Positions 1 to 7,935 of a stretch of DNA of 64,000 nucleotides are shown in pieces (within the stretch, counting starts at the first letter, position 1; each line of letters opens with the position of its first letter). Source of the DNA: Limimaricola sp. (GTDB lineage: Bacteria > Pseudomonadota > Alphaproteobacteria > Rhodobacterales > Rhodobacteraceae); assembly GCF_016125575.1 (NCBI RefSeq), contig NZ_WGLM01000002.1, positions 434,001 to 498,000 on the forward strand, in the 5' to 3' direction. The translations under genes were made by a program, and so were the position numbers. The notes beneath the pieces were generated by a model. That model searched no databases and was not told the DNA's origin. It saw nothing but the letters and a program-made list of their open reading frames with translations.

Positions 1-52
1 GCCTCTCGCGGAACAGGGTGGCGCGGTCGCGCTTGTCGATTTTTGGCGGCAT
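1..52 (-). CDS. 5' end of an unidentified gene (partial)
   Basis: A reading frame begins with ATG at position 52 on the minus strand and runs off the left edge. Its first 17 residues are MPPKIDKRDRATLFRER. A purine-rich GGTGAG lies about 13 nt upstream as a loose ribosome binding site. The short basic N-terminus resembles starts of small helix-turn-helix regulators I have seen in this family of bacteria, but 17 residues are too few to assign a function. It diverges from the desaturase gene. Confidence 0.4.
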   Translation of the reverse strand, partial: MPPKIDKRDRATLFRER

Positions 53-176
53 TGTAGTGTTTTCTCACCAATGATGGGTTTTCGTTGCGAAGATACGAGG
101 TCATCAGCCGCTCTGGCAAGTGCTAGGCTGCCGCAGAAGCGGTGCGGGGACGGCACGGCTCTTCTTGAGGCAGGGA

Positions 177-1073
177 ATGCAGAAACGGCGAACCGCCACG
201 GTGGAATGGCGGACATTGGGTGCGATTACAGGGTGTTACGCCCTTTGGGCGCTGGGGGTTTTCGTCCTCCCGCCCGTTTCATTGCCACTCGCCGTCATTG
301 TCACGGCACTTGCCGCGGCCTTTCATTCCTCGTTGACGCACGAAGTGATCCACGGCCACCCCTTCCGTTCGGCCCGACTGAACGCGGCGTTGGTTGCGCC
401 GCCGCTCGTGCTGGCCGTGCCTTTCCTGCGTTTTCGCGATACCCATCTGGCGCACCACAACGACGCCCGCCTGACCGACCCCTATGACGACCCTGAAAGC
501 AATTACATGGACGGCGGCGACTGGGAGGCACGGCCGGGCTGGTACCAGGGCCTGCGGCGGATCAACAACACGCTGGCGGGGCGGCTACTTATCGGTCCCG
601 CGCTGGGTCAGGTGATGTGGATGGCGGCCGATCTGCGCGCGATCCGTGCAGGCGACGGCGCGGTTCTGCGTGGATGGCTCTGGCATCTACCCGGACTGGC
701 ACTAGTTCTGGCCGTTGTGGCGGTTTCGCCGATGCCACTATGGGCCTACCTGCCGGCCGCCTATGCAGCGCTGTCGTTGTTGAAGATCCGGACCTTCCTT
801 GAACATCGGGCGCATGAGCGCGCGCCGGGCCGGACCGTGGTGATCGAGGATCGGGGGCCGCTGGCGCTGTTGTTTCTCAACAACAACCTGCATCTGGTGC
901 ACCACATGCATCCGCGCGCGCCGTGGTATGCGCTGCCGGGCCTCTACCGCGCCAATCCCGATCGCTACCTTGGCCGGAATGAAGGCTATCGCTATACCAG
1001 CTACGGCGAAGTCTTTCGCCGCTATTTCTGGCGCGCCAAGGACCCCGTGCCGCACCCTATCTGGCGGCGCTAG
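177..1073 (+). CDS. membrane fatty acid desaturase family protein
   Basis: A 298-residue integral membrane protein of the diiron fatty acid desaturase/hydroxylase superfamily. The three histidine boxes that bind the di-iron centre are visible: HEVIHGH, HLAHH and HLVHHMHPRAPWY near the C-terminus, separated by hydrophobic segments. It probably introduces a double bond or hydroxyl into a lipid acyl chain or related hydrocarbon at the inner membrane; the substrate cannot be told. The ATG at 177 is preferred over an upstream in-frame start because CTTGAGG lies just before it and the hydrophobic domain follows soon after. Its 3' end overlaps the convergent NUDIX gene by 4 nt. Confidence 0.85.
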   Translation: MQKRRTATVEWRTLGAITGCYALWALGVFVLPPVSLPLAVIVTALAAAFHSSLTHEVIHGHPFRSARLNAALVAPPLVLAVPFLRFRDTHLAHHNDARLTDPYDDPESNYMDGGDWEARPGWYQGLRRINNTLAGRLLIGPALGQVMWMAADLRAIRAGDGAVLRGWLWHLPGLALVLAVVAVSPMPLWAYLPAAYAALSLLKIRTFLEHRAHERAPGRTVVIEDRGPLALLFLNNNLHLVHHMHPRAPWYALPGLYRANPDRYLGRNEGYRYTSYGEVFRRYFWRAKDPVPHPIWRR

Positions 1074-1765
1074 GGCAGGGATCGGTCAAGCGGGCTTTGG
1101 CCACCGAGCCGCGTGACAAGGTGGCGTTCGTCGTCGTTGCGGAAGAACGGCACCAAGGCGGGTGGGGCGGTATCGGTCACGCGCGCGGCGATCTCGGCTA
1201 GCACCACCTCGGTGATGAATGGCAGATCGAAGGCGCGCGCCTTGTCGAGTGGCACCCATTGCAGATGCGCCAGTTCGTCTTCGGCGCGCCCGAAATCATC
1301 CGGGTCGGTGGACAGGGCGGCCGCATCCAGCAGGAAAAATCGCGCGTCAAACCGGCGCGGCCGGCCCGGAGGCGTGACCGCGCGAAAGACGAATTGCAAC
1401 TTGTCTCCGGCGGGGCGGTGGCCGGTGGCGGCATAGCCACGCCAACCTTGCGGTGGGTCGGGCCACGACGCGCGCGCGCCGGCAACTTGCCCGGTTTCTT
1501 CCCAAAGCTCGCGAATGGCGGCGGCCGCAAGCGTTTCGGGGGTCAGTGCGCTGTGTTCGGCCAGCCTTTCGGCGCAAGTCGCGGGCAGCGCGGAGGCAAG
1601 CGCAATTGCCGCGTCGCCGGGATCGACAGCGCCGCCCGGAAACACGAATTTCGACGGAAGAAAGGCGGCGCCGGCGCCGCGCTGGCCCATCAGGACCGCA
1701 GGCCGGGTTGCCCGGTCACGCAGGACAATGATGGTGGCCGCGTCGCGGATGGCGGTCTTGTCCAT
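1070..1765 (-). CDS. NUDIX hydrolase
   Basis: A 231-residue soluble protein expected to cleave a nucleoside diphosphate linked to another moiety. The NUDIX helix appears as AAIRELWEETGQV. The glycine-rich strand FPGGAVDPGD lies about 40 residues before it, so the loop inside the motif is much longer than in MutT. This arrangement is typical of the larger NUDL7/19-like (CoA pyrophosphatase-like) subgroup. It is downstream of the DUF983 gene with a 12-nt gap, so the two are probably co-transcribed. The substrate is unknown. Confidence 0.85.
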   Translation of the reverse strand: MDKTAIRDAATIIVLRDRATRPAVLMGQRGAGAAFLPSKFVFPGGAVDPGDAAIALASALPATCAERLAEHSALTPETLAAAAIRELWEETGQVAGARASWPDPPQGWRGYAATGHRPAGDKLQFVFRAVTPPGRPRRFDARFFLLDAAALSTDPDDFGRAEDELAHLQWVPLDKARAFDLPFITEVVLAEIAARVTDTAPPALVPFFRNDDERHLVTRLGGQSPLDRSLP

Positions 1766-1777
1766 GCCGCCCCCGGC

Positions 1778-2194
1778 CTAGTCCTGACCGCCGAAGCCGT
1801 GCATCCGCTTGGCCCACTGGATGGCCACGACCATGCCCTTCAGCCGCGGCAGCAGGAACAGCGACAAGGCCACGCAGCCCACGGTAAAGCCGCCTGCAAG
1901 CACCAGCGGCGCGGGCCGCCAGACCTCGAACACGATCAGAATCAGCGGCGCCATGATGTGACCCACCAACAGGATCGTCAGGTAGGCCGGACCGTCATCG
2001 GCGCGGTGATGGCTCAGAGTCTCGCCGCAGGCCGGGCAGTGGTCGGCGACATGGAGGTAGCCGTCGAACATCCGGCCCTTGCCGCAGGACGGGCAGCGCA
2101 AGGCCAAGCCGCGCCAGACGGCGTCGCGCGTTGGCCGCTCTTCCTCATCAAGGTCACGGGCGAGGGCGGGGTCCATCATGTCGGTCTGGGTCAT
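1778..2194 (-). CDS. DUF983 family zinc-ribbon membrane protein
   Basis: A 138-residue protein of the DUF983 family. An N-terminal zinc ribbon is visible (CPSCGKG then CPACGETL, two CxxC pairs about 20 residues apart), followed by two hydrophobic helices (AYLTILLVGHIMAPLILIVF and LVLAGGFTVGCVALSLFLL). The function is unknown; the family is widespread in alphaproteobacteria. The ATG at 2194 is chosen because AAGGAG lies 8 nt upstream; a longer frame begins at 2242 but has no such site. It heads a two-gene operon with the NUDIX hydrolase. Confidence 0.85.
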   Translation of the reverse strand: MTQTDMMDPALARDLDEEERPTRDAVWRGLALRCPSCGKGRMFDGYLHVADHCPACGETLSHHRADDGPAYLTILLVGHIMAPLILIVFEVWRPAPLVLAGGFTVGCVALSLFLLPRLKGMVVAIQWAKRMHGFGGQD

Positions 2195-2410
2195 CGGTAA
2201 CACTCCTTCGTCATCCTGACAGATGCGCCTTTCGAGGTGCAATTGAAAGGGGGGTGCGGCGCTTGGGCGCCAGTGTTGCGGACCTGTCAGGTTCTGCGCA
2301 CCAAAAAAGTTTCGCGCCCTGCGACGGAAGTGGTGCGGGGCTGCGTGTCAGGAGCACCAAGGCGGCAGAAAGGCCCGCCCGGACGAGAAACCTGAGGAAG
2401 GACCAAGACC

Positions 2411-3022
2411 ATGAAGAAAACGATCCTGATCGCGGCGATGACCGCCGGACTGGTGGCTGGCGCCGCGACCGCGCAACAGGGGCCCGGTGGCCCCGGCGGC
2501 CCCGGTGGCCGCGGTGGCCCGGAGATGATGGGCCCGCCCAGCTTCTCGGTGCTCGACACCAATGGCGACGGCGCGCTTAGCCTCGACGAGATGAAGGCCG
2601 CGCCGGAGGCGATGTTCAAGGCCGCCGATACGAACGGCGATGGCACCCTCTCGGCCGACGAATTGACCAAGCAGATCATGACGCAGATGCAGGCGCGGAT
2701 CGAGGCGCGCGTGGCCGACATGATCAAGCGGCTCGACACCAACGGTGACGGACAGCTGAGCGCCGACGAGATGCAGGCGCCGCGGCAGGACCCCGCCACG
2801 CGGATGTTCGACCGGATGGATACCAACCATGACGGCACCGTCAGTCAGGCCGAATACGACGCATTTACAGCGTTGATGCAGGAGATGCGTGGCGACCATA
2901 TGGGCCGCGGCATGGGCCAAGGTCATGAACGTGGCGGCCGGATGGGCGGCGGCTGGTTCGGCAACGGCGGCGGCTGGGGCGGCGGCAACGGCGGCGGCTG
3001 GATGGGCGGCAACGGCAACTGA
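2411..3022 (+). CDS. secreted EF-hand calcium-binding protein with Gly/Trp-rich tail
   Basis: A 203-residue exported protein. A signal peptide (residues 1-22, cut after AATA) is followed by four canonical 12-residue EF-hand loops: DTNGDGALSLDE, DTNGDGTLSADE, DTNGDGQLSADE and DTNHDGTVSQAE. These are expected to bind calcium in the periplasm. The C-terminal 40 residues form a low-complexity tail of GGGW/GGN units. It lies 84 nt upstream of an ECF sigma factor gene. GAGGAAGGACC just before the ATG supports the start. It may be a calcium buffer or a sensor partner of the sigma system; that role is inferred from position only. Confidence 0.85.
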   Translation: MKKTILIAAMTAGLVAGAATAQQGPGGPGGPGGRGGPEMMGPPSFSVLDTNGDGALSLDEMKAAPEAMFKAADTNGDGTLSADELTKQIMTQMQARIEARVADMIKRLDTNGDGQLSADEMQAPRQDPATRMFDRMDTNHDGTVSQAEYDAFTALMQEMRGDHMGRGMGQGHERGGRMGGGWFGNGGGWGGGNGGGWMGGNGN

Positions 3023-3033
3023 GGCCGGCATTG

Positions 3034-3061
3034 GGGCCCGGGCTGAAACTGGCCCGGGCCC
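3034..3061 (+). terminator. 10-bp GC hairpin after the EF-hand gene, no U tract
   Basis: A perfect inverted repeat, GGGCCCGGGC (3034-3043) and GCCCGGGCCC (3052-3061), with an 8-nt loop, lies 11 nt after the EF-hand stop codon. No T run follows. It is more likely a partial terminator or a 3' mRNA-stabilising stem that makes the EF-hand gene more abundant than the sigma factor downstream. Confidence 0.45.
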
Positions 3062-3106
3062 TCCGCCGATTGCCGGGACGAAGATATGTGGCTACCACGC
3101 TGATCC

Positions 3107-3694
3107 ATGAGTTTTGCGACCGCACAAGACCCGCCGGCGCCGGACGAAGCGCTTCTGATCGCCTATGCCAATGGCGATGCCGGCGCTGCGGCGCTGCTGG
3201 CCCAAAGGCTGGCGCCGCGCGTTTTGGGACAGGCGGCGCGAATGCTGGGCGACCGGGCCGAAGCCGAGGATGTGACCCAGGAGGCGCTGATGCGTCTGTG
3301 GAAGATCGCCCCGGACTGGCGGCAAGGCGAGGGGCAGGTCAGCACATGGCTTTACCGCGTCACGGCCAATCTCTGCACCGACAGGTTGCGGCGGCGGCGG
3401 CGCCACGTCGCGCTCGACACGGTGGAGGAGCCGCAGGACGCCAGCCCGCCGGTTGCAGCCCGGATGCTGGACAGGGCGCGGGCTGGCGCACTGCAAGAGG
3501 CACTGGCCAGCCTGCCCGAGCGGCAGGCGCAGGCGGTGGCGCTGCGGCACCTCGAGGGGCTGGCCAACCCCGAGATCGCCGCCATCATGGACATCAGCGT
3601 CGAGGCGGTCGAAAGTTTGACCGCGCGGGGCAAGCGGGCGCTGGCAGAGGCGCTGGCGGGACGGAAGGCGGAACTGGGGTATCACGATGACTGA
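3107..3694 (+). CDS. ECF-type RNA polymerase sigma factor
   Basis: A 195-residue sigma-70 family factor of the ECF type with only regions 2 and 4. Region 2 is recognisable in the segment EAEDVTQEALMRLWKI followed by WLYRVTANLCTDRLRRRRR. Region 4 is the helix-turn-helix ending LANPEIAAIMDISVEAVESL and GKRALAEAL. It directs RNA polymerase to a stress-specific promoter set. Its stop overlaps the next gene by 8 nt. That gene encodes a small membrane protein and is followed by a periplasmic sensor-like protein, the arrangement seen in CnrH-type systems. Confidence 0.88.
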   Translation: MSFATAQDPPAPDEALLIAYANGDAGAAALLAQRLAPRVLGQAARMLGDRAEAEDVTQEALMRLWKIAPDWRQGEGQVSTWLYRVTANLCTDRLRRRRRHVALDTVEEPQDASPPVAARMLDRARAGALQEALASLPERQAQAVALRHLEGLANPEIAAIMDISVEAVESLTARGKRALAEALAGRKAELGYHDD

Positions 3695-4046
3695 GCGGGA
3701 CATTGAGGACGATTTCCTAGACGACATCTTTGCGGCCGCGCGCCGAACCGAAGCGCAGCCCTCGGCCGCCCTGATGGGCCGGATCATTGCCGATGCTGCA
3801 ACGGTCAGCGCCGCGCGGGCGGTCCCTGCGGCGCGGGTCGCGCCACCGCGCGGCCTCTGGGCCCTTCTGGCGGCGGTGATTGGCGGCTGGCCCACGCTGG
3901 GCGGGCTGGTCGCGGCGACCATGGCGGGATTCTGGATTGGGTTTGCGCCGCCGGCCAGCCTGTCGGGGCTGACGGCCTCGGTGATGGGCGAGACGGTGTC
4001 GGTTTCGGTGCTGGCCGCGGACGATGCCTTGGGAAGCGGGGGATAA
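3687..4046 (+). CDS. small single-pass membrane protein, possible anti-sigma factor
   Basis: A 119-residue protein with an acidic N-terminus (ERDIEDDFLDDIFAAARR), a proline/alanine linker and one membrane span (LGGLVAATMAGFWIGFA), leaving a short tail on the far side. No zinc-binding HxxxCxxC anti-sigma motif is present. Position suggests an anti-sigma role like CnrY: it overlaps the sigma gene by 8 nt and is 3 nt from a periplasmic sensor-like gene. I recognise no family beyond this, so the function is inferred. Confidence 0.7.
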   Translation: MTERDIEDDFLDDIFAAARRTEAQPSAALMGRIIADAATVSAARAVPAARVAPPRGLWALLAAVIGGWPTLGGLVAATMAGFWIGFAPPASLSGLTASVMGETVSVSVLAADDALGSGG

Positions 4047-4049
4047 ACG

Positions 4050-4544
4050 ATGGCGGAATCGACGCAAGCCGCGCCGGTGCGGCGCTGGGTGCAGATCGTG
4101 CTTGTGGTGTCACTGGCCCTGAACCTGCTGGTCGCCGGCGCGATCGGAGGGCGGCTTTTGGCCGGGCGGGGCCCGGGGCCATTTGGCGGTTTCGACCTGA
4201 CACTGGGGCCGTTGTCGCAGGCGCTGGACCGGGCCGACCGTGACGCGATCCGGGCCAGCCTGCGTCAACGCCCCGAATTGCGCCCGCTGATGCGCAGCGA
4301 GCGGCAGGCTGCGATCCAGTCGCTGATTGACGCATTGCGGGCCGATCCTTTCGATCCCGGCGCCGTCTCGGCCCTCTTTGCAGCCCAGCGTGACCGCGCC
4401 ACCGCGGCAATGCAGGCCGGGCAAGAGGCGCTGCTGGCGCGCATCACGGCGATGAGCCCGACCGCGCGCGTCGCCTTTGCCGCGCGCCTGCAAGAGCAGA
4501 TGCGCCACGGTCCGCAAGGCCCCGAAGGCCCGCCACCGGGCTGA
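4050..4544 (+). CDS. periplasmic heavy-metal sensor / Spy-CpxP-like protein
   Basis: A 164-residue protein with an N-terminal uncleaved anchor (WVQIVLVVSLALNLLVAGAI) and a periplasmic, mostly helical domain rich in Arg, Gln and Ala. The repeated LxxxDRxxxR and QxxxLxxLxA helices match the CnrX/Spy/CpxP-like heavy-metal-resistance fold. It would sense metal or misfolded protein in the periplasm and signal to the preceding membrane protein, releasing the sigma factor. No clear His/Met metal cluster is visible, so the signal may not be a metal. It is the last gene of the operon and is convergent with the diguanylate cyclase gene 2 nt away. Confidence 0.7.
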   Translation: MAESTQAAPVRRWVQIVLVVSLALNLLVAGAIGGRLLAGRGPGPFGGFDLTLGPLSQALDRADRDAIRASLRQRPELRPLMRSERQAAIQSLIDALRADPFDPGAVSALFAAQRDRATAAMQAGQEALLARITAMSPTARVAFAARLQEQMRHGPQGPEGPPPG

Positions 4545-4546
4545 CC

Positions 4547-5935
4547 TCAGGCGGCGCTCAGGCTCATCGTCACCATGTTGCGCCCGGCGGCCTTGGCGTC
4601 GTAAAGGGCGCGGTCTGCGCGGGCAATCAGACCCTCGATATCTTCGGTGATCGGATGGTCATTGCCCTCCATCGCGACACCGATGGACAGGGTCACCTCC
4701 ACCGGCGGCTGGCCCTGAAGGGTGGCGAATGGCTGCCCTTCGATGGTGATACGCAGGCGTTCGGCCGCGGCGCGGGCCTGCTCGACACTCGTATTCGGCA
4801 TGGCGACAAGAAATTCTTCACCGCCGATGCGCGCCACAAGGTCGACCGCGCGCAACGCGTCACGCAGACGCCGTGCCACGCCCACCAGAACCGCATCCCC
4901 GATGGCATGGCCCCAAGTATCGTTGATCGCCTTGAAGTGGTCGATGTCGAGGACCATCAGCGCGATGCCGCGTCCTTCGGCGCGGGCCCGGTCGGCAAGG
5001 CTGGCAAGGTGCGGGATCGCGTAACGGCGGTTGTAAAGGCCGGTCAGCGGGTCGGTCACCGCCGCGCGCAGTCCAGACTGGACCGAGGCGCGCAATTGGT
5101 CCGCCCGCGCCTTGCGCCGCAAGAGCGAACTGATGCGCAGCGCAATCTCATCCATTTCGGTCCCGTCGGTCGCAACGTCGTTCACCCCCAGATCCAACGC
5201 CATCGCGGCAAGTTCAGGGGCGTCGCGCGGGCAGATCACCAATTGCGCGGCGTGGCGCGTGTCCGAGCGGCTGCGCAGGTCGGCGACAAGTCGAAACGTG
5301 GCCGCAGCCCCCGTGCCGGATCGGGCGAGGATGATGAAGACATCGGGAGCTTCGGACATCGCGCGGGGGGCCAGCGCCCGGTCGGGCGCAAGGCCGATAA
5401 CCTGTTGCCCCAGCGCCTCGGCCACGCGGCGGGCCATGTCGTGGCGTTGCGTAACCTCCTCGGCGACCAGCACAACGCGGCCGGGTCGGGCAAAATCGCC
5501 CGGCGGTTCCGCCAGGCCAAGGACGCGCGCCGTTTCGCCACGCAGGCGAAACTCGGCATCGGTATTGCGCGCGCGCAGCAGGCTTCGGATGCGCGCCAGC
5601 ATCAGGGCATCGTCGACCGGGCGAACCATCACGTCGTCCGCGCCGGCCCGCAAGGCTGCCACGCCCAGCCCCTCGGCCCCGTCATCGGCAAGGCAGATCA
5701 CGGCGGTGCCGGTTGTGGCCGGGTCTTTGCGCAGGGCCCGGCAGAACGCCAGCACCCCTTCCGGCCCGTCGGCCAGCGACAGCACGACAAGGTCGGGACG
5801 GTCGTTGGCAAGATGGCCCAGAGCCTCGTCACGGGTGGCGCAAGCGGTCACGGCGTATTTCGCCGCCAGCAGCTTTACCTTCAACACGATGCGGTTGGTG
5901 ACCACGCTATCGACAATCAGCAGCCTGCCCGACAT
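4547..5935 (-). CDS. pleD: PleD-like diguanylate cyclase with degenerate receiver
   Basis: A 462-residue protein with the PleD layout: receiver (1-120), second receiver-like domain (about 152-272) and GGDEF domain (about 290-460). The cyclase site is intact (GGEEF, 371-375) and the product-inhibition site RAVD (362-365) is present, so it should make cyclic di-GMP from two GTP. The receiver aligns without gaps to Caulobacter PleD as I recall it, but the key residues are changed: Asp10 to Ser, the phosphoacceptor Asp53 to Ser, and Lys105 to Arg. Activation by phosphorylation is therefore unlikely. It stands alone and is convergent with the sensor gene. Confidence 0.85.
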   Translation of the reverse strand: MSGRLLIVDSVVTNRIVLKVKLLAAKYAVTACATRDEALGHLANDRPDLVVLSLADGPEGVLAFCRALRKDPATTGTAVICLADDGAEGLGVAALRAGADDVMVRPVDDALMLARIRSLLRARNTDAEFRLRGETARVLGLAEPPGDFARPGRVVLVAEEVTQRHDMARRVAEALGQQVIGLAPDRALAPRAMSEAPDVFIILARSGTGAAATFRLVADLRSRSDTRHAAQLVICPRDAPELAAMALDLGVNDVATDGTEMDEIALRISSLLRRKARADQLRASVQSGLRAAVTDPLTGLYNRRYAIPHLASLADRARAEGRGIALMVLDIDHFKAINDTWGHAIGDAVLVGVARRLRDALRAVDLVARIGGEEFLVAMPNTSVEQARAAAERLRITIEGQPFATLQGQPPVEVTLSIGVAMEGNDHPITEDIEGLIARADRALYDAKAAGRNMVTMSLSAA

Positions 5936-6018
5936 AACTTGAGTCCTCGCGCTGGGTGTGGCGCGAGAGTGCGATCGAAATGGTTAAGAAACGGTTTCCG
6001 GCGCTGCAAGGATGATGA

Positions 6019-6297
6019 ATGACACATGACCAAGCCGAGATGGTCGCGATTCAGGCGCTAGGCTGGCTGGCCGGCGATGACACGCTTTTCCCGGACTTTC
6101 TCGGGACCACCGGTGCCGATGCCGCCGATCTGCGCAGTCGCGCCGCCGACCCGGCCTTTCTGGCCGAGGTACTGGCTTTTGTCACCGCCGATGATGCACG
6201 GATCATCGCCTTTTGCGATTCGACGGGGCTGGGCTACGACTTGCCACTTCGGGCGCGTTACGCCTTGCCCGGACAGGCCGAGGTCAGCTGGACCTGA
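6019..6297 (+). CDS. DUF3572 family protein
   Basis: A 92-residue soluble protein matching the short alphaproteobacterial DUF3572 family. The family pattern is visible: an N-terminal AEMVAIQALGWLAGD, then a helical segment of about 50 residues ending DDARIIAFCDSTGL. The function is unknown; in related genomes this gene often sits beside pleD, as here (divergent, 83 nt apart). AAGGA lies 6 nt before the ATG. Confidence 0.8.
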   Translation: MTHDQAEMVAIQALGWLAGDDTLFPDFLGTTGADAADLRSRAADPAFLAEVLAFVTADDARIIAFCDSTGLGYDLPLRARYALPGQAEVSWT

Positions 6298-6361
6298 GCC
6301 TTGACTCGCGTCTGCGGGAAGGGCCTTGGTGACCGCGCGTATGCGGCTGAAAGGGCGGGCG

Positions 6362-7069
6362 ATGGCGGTGAATGTGCGGGGTGTCGTCTTTGACAAGGAC
6401 GGCACGCTTTTCGATTTCAACGCAACATGGGGCGCCTGGGCGCGCGGGGTGATTGCCGACGAGGCGCAGGGCGATGCCGAGCTCGCCGCGCGGCTGGCCG
6501 GGGTGCTGGGCTATGACACTGCCGCGGGCGCGTTTCGACCCGGCTCGATCGTCATCGCCGAGACGACGGCCCATGTCGCGCAGGCCATCCTGCCGCTTCT
6601 GCCCGGCGCGGATCAGGCCGGGCTGCTTGACCGGCTCAACCGCATGTCCTCGAACGTGCCGCAGGTCGAGGCGGTGCCGCTTGCCCCTTTCATGGCCGGG
6701 CTGCGGGCGGGCGGGCTGGCGCTGGGCCTTGTCACGAACGATGCCGAGATGCCGGCGCGCGCCCACCTGGCCCGCGCGCAGGTCGATACGCTGTTCGATT
6801 TCGTTGCGGGCTACGACAGCGGCCATGGGGCCAAGCCCGCGCCGGGCCCGCTGTTGGCCTTCTGTGCGGCCACCGGCCTGCCGCCTGCCGCCTGCGTCAT
6901 GGTGGGCGACAGCACGCATGACTTGCACGCGGGCAGGGCCGCGGGCATGCGCACCGTGGGGGTGCTGACTGGCCCCGCCACGCGTGAGGTGCTGGAGCCG
7001 GTGGCCGATGCCGTGCTGCCCTCGATCGCCGGACTGCCGGCCCTGCTCGCGGCATGGAAGGCGGACTGA
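6362..7069 (+). CDS. HAD-superfamily phosphatase (phosphoglycolate phosphatase-like)
   Basis: A 235-residue HAD hydrolase. Motif I is FDKDGTLFDF with both catalytic aspartates, motif II is the VTND strand end, the Lys of motif III lies in GHGAKPAPGP, and motif IV is MVGDSTHDLHAG. The alpha-helical cap between motifs I and II is of the type seen in phosphoglycolate phosphatase-like enzymes that dephosphorylate small phosphate esters. Motif I has KDG rather than the DxDGTL seen in many Gph proteins, so the substrate is uncertain. ATG 6362 is preferred; in-frame starts at 6341 (ATG), 6329 (GTG) and 6326 (TTG) are possible. Confidence 0.82.
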   Translation: MAVNVRGVVFDKDGTLFDFNATWGAWARGVIADEAQGDAELAARLAGVLGYDTAAGAFRPGSIVIAETTAHVAQAILPLLPGADQAGLLDRLNRMSSNVPQVEAVPLAPFMAGLRAGGLALGLVTNDAEMPARAHLARAQVDTLFDFVAGYDSGHGAKPAPGPLLAFCAATGLPPAACVMVGDSTHDLHAGRAAGMRTVGVLTGPATREVLEPVADAVLPSIAGLPALLAAWKAD

Positions 7070-7146
7070 AGCGCCGGTTCCGGGCGGGCTTGCGCCTGCC
7101 CGCGGCAGGCCTAGGATCGCAACGCTCAAGCTAGGAAAGGTTTCCC

Positions 7147-7827
7147 ATGTCGCGTCCGGTGGTTCAGCATTTCTCGGATGTTCTTTGCGTCTGGGCCTAT
7201 GTCGCCCATGTCCGCACCGAGGAGTTGGCGAAGAAATTCGAGGACCGTGTCGCGGTGGACCTGCATTTCGTCCCGGTCTTTCCCGACGTGCATGGCAAGA
7301 TCGCGAAATCCTGGGCCGGTCGCGGCGGGTTCGAAGGCTATGCCGACCATGTCGCGCAGGTGGCGGGCCAGTTCGACCATGTCACACTGCACCCCGATGC
7401 GTGGCGGGTGACCCGGCCCGCCAGTTCCGGCGCGGCGCACCTCTTTCTGCGGGCCGTGGCGCTGGCCGCCGATGACGCGGGTGCGCCCCTGCGCGACAGC
7501 GCGCTTTACCGCGCCGGCTGGGCGCTGCGGCTGGCCTTCTTCGCCGAGGCGCGCGACATCTCGCTCTGGGCCGAACAGGCGGCGGTGACCGAAGCGTTGG
7601 GCCTGCCCCGCGCGCCGATCGAGGCGGCACTGCGCGACGGCCGGGCCATGGCGGCGCTTGAGGCCGATACGCGGCTGGCCGCCGAGCATGCGATTACCGG
7701 CAGTCCCACGATCCGGATGAACGCGGGGCGGCAGATCCTTTACGGCAATGTCGGCTTCCGGTTGATCGAGGCCAATCTGACCGAGCTGTTGCGCGCCCCC
7801 AACCGCGACGACGCAAGCTGGTGCTAG
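7147..7827 (+). CDS. DsbA-family thioredoxin-fold protein with CxxA active site
   Basis: A 226-residue cytoplasmic protein (no signal peptide) of the DsbA/FrnE/HCCA-isomerase fold. The first strand and active-site loop read FSDVLCVWAYV: only the first cysteine of the CxxC pair is kept (Cys14, Ala17). The cis-proline loop is TGSPTIRMN. Loss of the second cysteine argues against disulfide oxidase activity and for a glutathione- or substrate-binding role as in kappa-class GST or 2-hydroxychromene-2-carboxylate isomerase. It lies 108 nt upstream of an MttB-family methyltransferase gene on the same strand. ATG 7147 follows AAGG (AGGAAAGGTTTCCC). Confidence 0.78.
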   Translation: MSRPVVQHFSDVLCVWAYVAHVRTEELAKKFEDRVAVDLHFVPVFPDVHGKIAKSWAGRGGFEGYADHVAQVAGQFDHVTLHPDAWRVTRPASSGAAHLFLRAVALAADDAGAPLRDSALYRAGWALRLAFFAEARDISLWAEQAAVTEALGLPRAPIEAALRDGRAMAALEADTRLAAEHAITGSPTIRMNAGRQILYGNVGFRLIEANLTELLRAPNRDDASWC

Positions 7828-7935
7828 GCGCGCGCGGTCACGCTTGACCCAAAACCGACGCCAGACGTCGCAGACTGGGCCGCGCTTGGGCCGGGGCTGC
7901 GCCAGACTCGGGGGTGCAAGCCAAGGAGGCACCCG

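Noticed and set aside
1259-2200. 313-codon plus-strand frame
   Set aside because: Antisense to the NUDIX and DUF983 genes, which carry recognisable motifs and ribosome binding sites.
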